From Jeotgalibacillus sp. R-1-5s-1 (lineage in GTDB: Bacteria > Bacillota > Bacilli > Bacillales > Jeotgalibacillaceae), in contig NZ_SORW01000009.1 of the NCBI RefSeq assembly GCF_004405105.1, forward strand, positions 1 to 64,000: a stretch of 64,000 nucleotides of DNA. The letters are read 5' to 3'. Position numbers and translations under genes: made by a program. The notes under the pieces are model-generated. The model had not been told where the DNA came from and searched no databases. It saw only the letters and a program-made list of their open reading frames with translations. Positions 58,779 to 64,000 of this stretch are shown here, one piece after another (position 1 is the stretch's first letter; every line of letters starts with the position of its first letter).

Positions 58779-59282
58779 CTTTGCCCACTCATTCGCTTTT
58801 TTCGCCAGCTCACTTACAAAAGGCTGCTTTCTGGTTTGATATTCCTCGTGCTGATCCGGGAATTCTTGTAGCAATTGAAGTTTCAACTCACCATATGCTT
58901 TCGCGTCAGTTGGATGCTCCAACAGGTAACGTTTAAAATTCAGGTGAATATCAATTTGCTCATTGCCCTTTTCATAAAGGTGCACATGATGCGTCCGCTC
59001 ATTTCCACCCTTCGTAAAAAAGCGGCGTCCCGGGATCCCGTTCTCCCCGCATACCTCATAGCCAAGCCTCTCCATGTCAGCACTCAACCGGTCTGCTTCT
59101 GAAATATCCTCCAGCACACCTAAAATATCAATGACAGGCTTCGCATAACCAATCGCCGGAACCGAAGTGCTGCCCATATGATACAGAACAGCTCTTTCAA
59201 AAATATTCTTAATTGCATCCGACTCCCGCTCAAACTCCTCCGCCCATAACTCCGTATAAGGCATAATCGTTGTTTTTCTCAC
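58767..59282 (-). CDS. GrpB family protein (UPF0157)
   Basis: A 171-residue nucleotidyltransferase-fold protein: ILYHMGSTSVPAIGYAKPVIDILGVLED (GSTSV..KP..D motif) and HHVHLYEKGNEQIDIHLNFKRYL are diagnostic for GrpB/YqkA. Biochemical function is unclear; dephospho-CoA kinase fusions suggest CoA links. GTG start with GAGGAGG 8 nt upstream. Confidence 0.9.
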   Translation of the reverse strand: MRKTTIMPYTELWAEEFERESDAIKNIFERAVLYHMGSTSVPAIGYAKPVIDILGVLEDISEADRLSADMERLGYEVCGENGIPGRRFFTKGGNERTHHVHLYEKGNEQIDIHLNFKRYLLEHPTDAKAYGELKLQLLQEFPDQHEEYQTRKQPFVSELAKKANEWAKRKD

Positions 59283-59306
59283 GTCATAATCCTCCTCTTA
59301 TCGACA

Positions 59307-59370
59307 GTGTAGACAAGAGGCCTGTTCCTGAAGTCTACAGTAGACCTGGCGACAGACCCTGCCTCTACAC
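59307..59370. repeat. Short repeat T, copy 1 (double)
   Basis: GTGTAGACAAGAG...TCTACACTA with an internal GTCTACAGTAGAC palindrome and a GACAGACCC core. It looks like two copies head to head. Its right end supplies the stop codon of the DUF4440-like gene. Related copies are at 61922-61959 and 62507-62541. Confidence 0.7.
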
Positions 59371-59717
59371 TACCTTGCAACTGTACCCTGATGAAAAATC
59401 ATCTGCCATTGATCTTTTTCTTTTTTCCAGATGGAGCAGCGGTTGGCTTTTTCGTTTGTTTGGTTATTTTTTGATTGATAGATTGCCTGCACGGTATCAG
59501 AAGTAAGGACCCGGATATCAAAGCCTTCTATTGTCACGTCAATATGTCCGGCTCCTTCTTCTCCCATCAGATCTTCTTTTCTCCAGGTCCCGCCTGACTT
59601 GCCGAACTCCAGAAAATCTTTATGGATCAGCCGATCGAGATCCTCATGAGATGTTCGAATTTCATTGTTTAACAGCTCTTGTTCATGAAATAATATCACT
59701 TGTTTTAATTCATCCAT
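59370..59717 (-). CDS. DUF4440/NTF2-like protein
   Basis: A 115-residue SnoaL/NTF2-like fold protein: VILFHEQELLNNEIRTSHEDLDRLIHKDFLEFGKSG and VQAIYQSKNNQTNEKANRCSIWKKEKDQWQMIFHQGT match the DUF4440 pattern. Function unknown. ATG 59717 has GGGAG 9 nt upstream; ATG 59726 overlaps it. The stop codon lies in the end of repeat T copy 1. Confidence 0.82.
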   Translation of the reverse strand: MDELKQVILFHEQELLNNEIRTSHEDLDRLIHKDFLEFGKSGGTWRKEDLMGEEGAGHIDVTIEGFDIRVLTSDTVQAIYQSKNNQTNEKANRCSIWKKEKDQWQMIFHQGTVAR

Positions 59718-59765
59718 GCGCTCCATCTCCCTTTAAGTTCCAGCATATATAAAACCTGAATCTGT

Positions 59766-61619
59766 TTACTCCTGGCCCTGCAGCCACTGATCATATAATG
59801 CTTCCAGTTCACGCTCTGCACGCTGTTTGTCATTTAACAGCTGTTCATATGCCTCCCAGTCATCCTGAATGACCTGGATGTCGGCCTCCAGCTTCTGAAT
59901 CTCTTTTTCAAGCTCATGAATGCTCGCTTCAATGTCTATCTCCTGCTTTTCCTGCTGTCTGGGCTTTTCCTGAGCAGGCTTTTTCTCAACTGAAGGTGCA
60001 TCTCTGAGCTCAGGCCGCTTGGACTTCGCCCAGTCATAGTTACCGTTGTATAAAGTCAGTTCTCCATTTTCCAACCAGGCAGTTTTGTGGAACAGTGCAT
60101 TTAAAAAATACCGGTCGTGTGAGATCGCTAAAATGGTGCCTTCAAACTGCTGAAGCGTATCCTCAAGCACCTCACGTGATTCAATATCCAGATGATTAGT
60201 GGGTTCATCCAGCACAAGCAAGTTGATTTCATCATGCATCAGCTGGGCAAGACGCAGCCTCATGCGTTCGCCACCACTCAAACTCTCAACTTTTTTAAAT
60301 ACGTCATAGCCGTAGAATAAGAACCTGGCCAGAACGTGGCGCGCTTCCCCTTCTGTCATCGATACATGCTCTCTGAAAACGTCAATGACGCGCATGGACG
60401 GATCACGGTAGGAGAATAGCTGTGACAGATAACCGACTTTTACATTACTGCCAATCCGGCAGCGCCCTTCATCCGGCTGGACATCACCTGTAATCATTTT
60501 GATCAGCGTCGACTTCCCTGTACCATTCCCACCAACGATGCCGATATGATCCTGCCATTTAACAGACAGATTTACGTCACGGAAAAGCCAGTGCTCATAT
60601 CGCTTCCCAACATGCTCAAAGGTCACAACGTCTTTCCCGCTGCGATCACCTGTATCGAGCGAAAGATTCATCTTTTTAACCGTCACCGGCTTCTTAACAC
60701 GCTCCATCCGCTCAAGTGCCTTCTCCATTGATTTTGCTTTTTTAAACAGCTTCGGATTTGGCGGATTCGCTTCGTTCGCCCACTGACGCAGACGACGGAT
60801 CGCCTCTTTCATTTTCTTGATTTTTTTCTGCTGCTCCTCATACTCGTGGAACTCCTGCATGATGCGCGCTTCCTTCTCTTTTACATAGGCATCATAATTT
60901 CCTTTGTAGCTGTAGGTTTCACCATCCTCAATTTCAACGATGCGTGTCGCTGTCTGATTGAGAAAATGGCGGTCATGCGAGACCATCAGGATGGCTCCAT
61001 GATGCGCCTTCACAAATACCTCGAGCCATTCAATCGCGTCCATATCCAAATGGTTGGTCGGCTCATCAAGCAGCAGTAAATCCGGGTTTTTCAATAAAAG
61101 GAAGCCAAGCATGACCTTCGTCTGCTCCCCGCCGCTTAACTGACGAAATGGCTGGTCAATAAAGCGGCTCAGCTTTAGTCCCTGGATAACAGCCTGAATC
61201 TTGGCATCACGTTCATATCCGCCTAGAGCGGTGAATTGTTCCTGCAAATCACCGTATTTCACAAGCAAACGTTCAAGTTGAACAGGATCAGCCTGACCCA
61301 TTTCCTGCTCCAGCTCCTTCATCTGCTTTTCCATCGAGACAACTTGTTCGAACGCGGTTAATAACACATCCTGACCGGTCCAGTGTGACGGAAAGGAAGG
61401 AATCTGATGGAGGTAGCCAACTGACAGCCCTTTTTTCCGGATGATACGGCCTGCATCGACCGGCTCATGTTCAGCCATCAGCTTTAATAACGTTGTTTTG
61501 CCACAGCCATTCGGACCGACAAGCCCCACGACCTCGTTCTCTTTCACTTCAATCGTCAATGATTCAAATATTTTTGTACCGCCCATCATTTTGGCGATTT
61601 GTTCTGCTTTCATATACAT
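59766..61619 (-). CDS. ABC-F family ATP-binding protein
   Basis: A 617-residue ABC-F protein with two ATPase domains. The first has GPNGCGKTTLLKL and LSGGEQTKVML; the second GGNGTGKSTLIKM and LSGGERMRLRL. The interdomain P-site linker has WANEANPPNPKLFKKAKSMEKALE, and the C-terminus is a coiled coil (about 560-617). No membrane helices. ABC-F proteins act on the ribosome and some protect it from antibiotics. The leader ORF and terminator ahead of it support drug-inducible control. ATG 61619 has GGAGG 8 nt upstream. Confidence 0.9.
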   Translation of the reverse strand: MYMKAEQIAKMMGGTKIFESLTIEVKENEVVGLVGPNGCGKTTLLKLMAEHEPVDAGRIIRKKGLSVGYLHQIPSFPSHWTGQDVLLTAFEQVVSMEKQMKELEQEMGQADPVQLERLLVKYGDLQEQFTALGGYERDAKIQAVIQGLKLSRFIDQPFRQLSGGEQTKVMLGFLLLKNPDLLLLDEPTNHLDMDAIEWLEVFVKAHHGAILMVSHDRHFLNQTATRIVEIEDGETYSYKGNYDAYVKEKEARIMQEFHEYEEQQKKIKKMKEAIRRLRQWANEANPPNPKLFKKAKSMEKALERMERVKKPVTVKKMNLSLDTGDRSGKDVVTFEHVGKRYEHWLFRDVNLSVKWQDHIGIVGGNGTGKSTLIKMITGDVQPDEGRCRIGSNVKVGYLSQLFSYRDPSMRVIDVFREHVSMTEGEARHVLARFLFYGYDVFKKVESLSGGERMRLRLAQLMHDEINLLVLDEPTNHLDIESREVLEDTLQQFEGTILAISHDRYFLNALFHKTAWLENGELTLYNGNYDWAKSKRPELRDAPSVEKKPAQEKPRQQEKQEIDIEASIHELEKEIQKLEADIQVIQDDWEAYEQLLNDKQRAERELEALYDQWLQGQE

Positions 61620-61663
61620 ACCCGGTTCCTCCAGTACAGCTGAAAGAACAATCTTTTCAAGAC

Positions 61664-61699
61664 AAAAAAGGACTGCCTGATCAACAGACAGTCCTTTTG
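61664..61699 (-). terminator. Attenuator terminator ahead of the ABC-F gene
   Basis: Minus-strand AAAAGGACTG, a 13-nt loop, CAGTCCTTTTTT: a strong intrinsic terminator between the leader ORF and the ABC-F start. A CCTTTT run within the leader can pair with AAAAGG and weaken it. Confidence 0.75.
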
Positions 61700-61723
61700 C
61701 GCACGGCGAAAAAGAATGGTTCA

Positions 61724-61858
61724 TCAGCTGGATTTTATTCGTATTTTGCTAAAAAAGGGCAGACGTGTCCCGTTGTTCGCAAAATCATGAATTTGAGCAT
61801 GTGTAAAATATAAGAAACTAACCTGTTTTTCACATGCTAATCCAGCAGACTTATTCAT
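61724..61858 (-). CDS. Putative 44-residue leader peptide of the ABC-F gene
   Basis: A frame with GGAGGTG 7 nt before its ATG and an extended -10 (TGCTATAAT, 61892-61900) about 35 nt upstream. The peptide begins MNKSAGLACEKQ and ends FANNGTRLPFFSKIRIKSS. Its TGA overlaps an ATG (TGATG) of a frame that continues through the terminator into the ABC-F gene, allowing reinitiation. Function in ribosome-mediated attenuation is inferred. Confidence 0.6.
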   Translation of the reverse strand: MNKSAGLACEKQVSFLYFTHAQIHDFANNGTRLPFFSKIRIKSS

Positions 61859-61891
61859 TCCTTTTCACCTCCGATCATATAAGTTGTCAAA

Positions 61892-61900
61892 ATTATAGCA
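61892..61900 (-). promoter_or_regulatory. Extended -10 promoter of the ABC-F leader
   Basis: Minus-strand TGCTATAAT; no strong -35 at the normal spacing. Confidence 0.55.
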
Positions 61901-61921
61901 CAACGCCATTCTTCAAATCAA

Positions 61922-61959
61922 TACTGTAGATATAGGGGACAGACCCCATTTCTACAGTA
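61922..61959. repeat. Short repeat T, copy 2
   Basis: TACTGTAGATATAG-GGGACAGACCCC-TCTACAGTA, a 9-bp inverted repeat around the GACAGACCC core. Its right arm contains the stop codon of the FlaR-like gene. Confidence 0.75.
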
Positions 61960-62464
61960 GTTCCTTTGCTAGGCGTTTTTGGTCTCCCTGATTCTTAATG
62001 GTGATCAAGCGGCACTGAAGGTCCCCGCAAATCCGAATCACATTCGGCTTCCCGTTCTCTTCGAAGTAGCGGTCCCATTTGAACATTTTTTTATAAATTG
62101 TCCAGGTTGGATCGTAATGAACGGCTTCGAGCTTTAAGCGCTGTTTGATAAATCGTTTTGTAATTCTCCATTTCCGCACATTTCGCGGCGGATCCAGAAA
62201 CACAATGGCATCGGCTTTTTCAAATGTGCTGTGTGTCCACTCTTCAGAATGTACACCCTCGACAATCCAGGAAGAACGATCCAGAATCTCACTTAAAACC
62301 AATTCCCTTTCCTCTTCCGTTCTCCTTCTATCCTCAAGCCCTTCCTTATTACGCTCCCACACTACCTGATCGAGCTCAACAAACGGCGTCCCGGATTGCT
62401 CAGATAGCCATCTTGCCAAAGTTGTCTTCCCACTGCCAACTGACCCGACAATACGGATTTTCAT
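61952..62464 (-). CDS. FlaR-like P-loop nucleotide kinase
   Basis: A 170-residue adenylate-kinase-like protein. Walker A is VGSVGSGKTTLARWL, then TPFVELDQVVWERN and the KADAIVFLDPPR strand; these fit the DNA topology modulation protein FlaR/AAA_17 family. Probably a small-molecule kinase. AAGGAG lies 8 nt before the ATG. Its stop is in repeat T copy 2. Confidence 0.83.
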   Translation of the reverse strand: MKIRIVGSVGSGKTTLARWLSEQSGTPFVELDQVVWERNKEGLEDRRRTEEERELVLSEILDRSSWIVEGVHSEEWTHSTFEKADAIVFLDPPRNVRKWRITKRFIKQRLKLEAVHYDPTWTIYKKMFKWDRYFEENGKPNVIRICGDLQCRLITIKNQGDQKRLAKELL

Positions 62465-62476
62465 ACGATCACTCCT

Positions 62477-63508
62477 TCAACTAGAAGCGGGCCTGTTCCT
62501 CTTCTCGACTGTAGACTTCAGGGACAGACCCATCTCTACACTCCCTGCCAGCTCTTCACATAAAATATTTAATGTGGCCTCTAAAAATTGTTCCCGTTCT
62601 ATTCCGGTTTTCTTTACACCAGGTTCAATCCTGTCAAAGCGGAAGGCTCTTGTTAGCTGATAGAGAGGGACGATGAACGATTGTTCCAGCGCTGAAAGCT
62701 TCCGTACTTTCTGATAAGCAGCAAGAAAATGTAAGAAGCGATCATGTGATGATTCTTCTCCTGTGTATGGCATGATCCAGCTATGATAAATGCCGACTGC
62801 TACACATTCATTCACCAGCACTTCGTCTCCTGCAAGGTTCAGGTCATAAATGCCTGAGATGTCACCATTCTCATCAAACGTCATATTGTAATAACAAAAG
62901 TCGCCCTGCACCGGTCCTGTGGGAAGTTCAGGCCAATGCTTATTTAGCAACTGGCGTTTTTCATGCGCCAGCTGCAACACACGCTGACTCATCTCATGAT
63001 CATACATTTTTTCCTCAAAGAGCTGGATCATCTGTTCATTTTCGTCATAGTCTCCAAGATTATCTGTTTGGTTCCCTCCAAACAATGACCAGGTCGTCCC
63101 GGTGTTAAACCTGAATGAAACGGACTCAGAAATCAGATGCTGCTTTGCGAGCGCTTTAGCAATTTTTTGAACGATCTCAATGGATCCTGATGATTTCTCA
63201 TTTCCTGCGCATTTCTTTTCAAGCGTGAAGACCACACCCTTTTTCTCTATCGTCCATCCTGATTCGGACTGATGATAAGTCGGAAATGGAATACCTTTTC
63301 CAAGGAACATGTCAGCAAATTCACAGGCCCGCTCCACAAATGCCTGCCCTGATGCTTCCCCCTTCAGAAAATAAACAGTCTGACCTGATTCCACCTCAGC
63401 CAGTACTTTTACTTCCTTTCTAAAAACAGAGATTCTCTTAATGTTCTTCAGACCAAATTCATTCAGTACGTCTCTCAACTCTTCTTCAGACCAGCTCTTA
63501 TGCCCCAT
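62477..63508 (-). CDS. Aminoglycoside phosphotransferase-fold kinase with repeat-derived tail
   Basis: A 343-residue APH-fold protein. PTGPVQGDFCYYNMTFDENGDISGIYDLNLAGDE holds the catalytic QGDFCYYN and the IYDLN metal site. The last 19 residues (from EMGLSLKS) are encoded by repeat T copy 3, so its C-terminus was altered by that insertion. GGAAGG lies 9 nt before ATG 63508. It overlaps the aminotransferase gene by 11 bp. Substrate unknown. Confidence 0.78.
   Translation of the reverse strand: MGHKSWSEEELRDVLNEFGLKNIKRISVFRKEVKVLAEVESGQTVYFLKGEASGQAFVERACEFADMFLGKGIPFPTYHQSESGWTIEKKGVVFTLEKKCAGNEKSSGSIEIVQKIAKALAKQHLISESVSFRFNTGTTWSLFGGNQTDNLGDYDENEQMIQLFEEKMYDHEMSQRVLQLAHEKRQLLNKHWPELPTGPVQGDFCYYNMTFDENGDISGIYDLNLAGDEVLVNECVAVGIYHSWIMPYTGEESSHDRFLHFLAAYQKVRKLSALEQSFIVPLYQLTRAFRFDRIEPGVKKTGIEREQFLEATLNILCEELAGSVEMGLSLKSTVEKRNRPASS
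62507..62541. repeat. Short repeat T, copy 3, inside a coding region
   Basis: GACTGTAGACTTCA-GGGACAGACCC-ATCTCTACACT. The same core as copies 1 and 2, here read as the C-terminal codons of the phosphotransferase gene. Confidence 0.72.
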
Positions 63509-64000
63509 ATTCTGTGGCCTTCCCAAGCTCCTCAAACACCTTTACCGTCACTTCGATCGCCTGTTTCAATCCTTTTTCCTGATGGGATCCCATGACTGCT
63601 GCCTGAATCCAGTTGCGTTTCAACAGGTACTCACTCTCATAGCTGATCAGGACCCCCTGTTGTTTGCAGCGATCTCCAAATGCTCTGCTTGAAATGGCTG
63701 ATGGCAACAGTGCAGTAACGATTCCCTGTGAATACGTATCATCCCCTAAAACAGCCAGGCCAGCTTCCTTCCACGCAGCTCTTACGTCGTAAACATTAGC
63801 GTTGTCCAGATTTAAGGCAGTACACAAAGCACTCACCAGGTTTGAAGAATGCGTATAAGGCGTTTCCTGTCCGCTGTACATGCCTAGATCGAGGTAACGC
63901 GGCAGTCCTGTATTCTGTTTTATTTCCTCACGATGCAACACAAACGCGAGACCCGGATAGGAGCCAAGCCCTTTCCCACTGACAGTCGAAGCTAAAAGTA
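63498..64000 (-). CDS. Class V aminotransferase, C-terminal part
   Basis: The 3' part (about 167 codons) of a gene whose start lies beyond the window. ASTVSGKGLGSYPGLAFV carries the PLP lysine of fold-type I class V enzymes; the rest is the small domain. It resembles alanine-glyoxylate or 2-aminoethylphosphonate aminotransferases; the exact substrate cannot be told. An internal TTG at 63941 is not the true start, because the frame stays open and conserved upstream. Confidence 0.8.
   Translation of the reverse strand, partial: LLASTVSGKGLGSYPGLAFVLHREEIKQNTGLPRYLDLGMYSGQETPYTHSSNLVSALCTALNLDNANVYDVRAAWKEAGLAVLGDDTYSQGIVTALLPSAISSRAFGDRCKQQGVLISYESEYLLKRNWIQAAVMGSHQEKGLKQAIEVTVKVFEELGKATEYGA

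Noticed and set aside
61620-61724. Start of the ABC-F protein at 61724
   Set aside because: The extra 35 residues are encoded by a terminator hairpin and match no ABC-F N-terminus; GGAGG points to 61619. A reinitiated longer form cannot be ruled out and is mentioned in the findings.

Overview
The window reads as a chromosomal segment of a low-GC, Gram-positive, spore-forming member of the Bacillales, close to Bacillus, Jeotgalibacillus or the Planococcaceae. The evidence is strong AGGAGG-type ribosome sites, frequent GTG and TTG starts, rho-independent hairpins with U-tracts, a small acid-soluble spore protein of the Tlp type, an RsbQ-type hydrolase, and a mannitol operon in the order mtlA-mtlR-mtlF-mtlD. 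I cannot name the species. No rRNA, tRNA, phage, IS transposase or CRISPR array was seen.

Layout. 0.2-3.5 kb: a two-component system with a Sco-type copper chaperone and a YtkA/FixH-like lipoprotein, with matching regulator sites in front of the first and last gene. 3.9-11.8 kb: an SDR, a PadR/HAAS pair, YuiD, a kinase-fold phosphotransferase, membrane proteins and a HAD hydrolase. 12-24.6 kb: many short stress, detoxification and modification genes (GNAT acetyltransferases, WYL/DHFR-fold pair, MerR/CPBP protease pair, DJ-1, Bcr/CflA efflux, nucleotidyltransferase, Tlp, DNA-alkyl transferase). 25-28.4 kb: a CatE-like dioxygenase with its operator, and an RsbQ-like hydrolase next to a PAS-GGDEF protein. 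28.6-36.7 kb: a secreted LVIVD protein, an MFS exporter behind a translational attenuator, an XRE/membrane trio and an M14 carboxypeptidase. 36.8-46.7 kb: two unrelated-looking photolyase/cryptochrome proteins, further GNATs, a ferredoxin-CDGSH fusion, DinB and MBL proteins. 46.9-52.2 kb: the mannitol PTS operon with cre-like and MtlR-like sites. 52.4-64 kb: a PAS-STAS protein, an AlaX-type editing protein, PadR/DUF4188, kinase, NUDIX and GrpB genes, an ABC-F ATPase behind a leader ORF and terminator, and a truncated class V aminotransferase at the right edge.

The most unusual content is between the genes. Ten intergenic arrays consist of short degenerate boxes spaced 21 bp apart, two helical turns. 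Six of them (four with a GGAAT-like box, one with TGTTGATA, one with GTACAATTCC) share one architecture: nine boxes split 4 + 5 by a single step of about 30 bp. Three more carry a TGCGAACC-type box in runs of six or seven, and one is a larger compound array with a CTCACGAATT-type box. Every array lies beside the 3' end of at least one gene and none lies in a divergent promoter region. Two other repeat families are present: a hairpin element of about 105 bp in two copies, and a short CTGTAGA...TCTACA element whose three copies each touch the 3' end of a gene.

Several genes carry readable regulation: leader peptides with attenuator structures ahead of the MFS exporter, the ABC-F protein and one GNAT; a 19-bp-spacer MerR promoter; a TTAC-N5-GTAA operator at the dioxygenase gene; PadR-type dyads; and direct-repeat sites for the first response regulator. 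All assignments come from reading the sequence; no database search was run.
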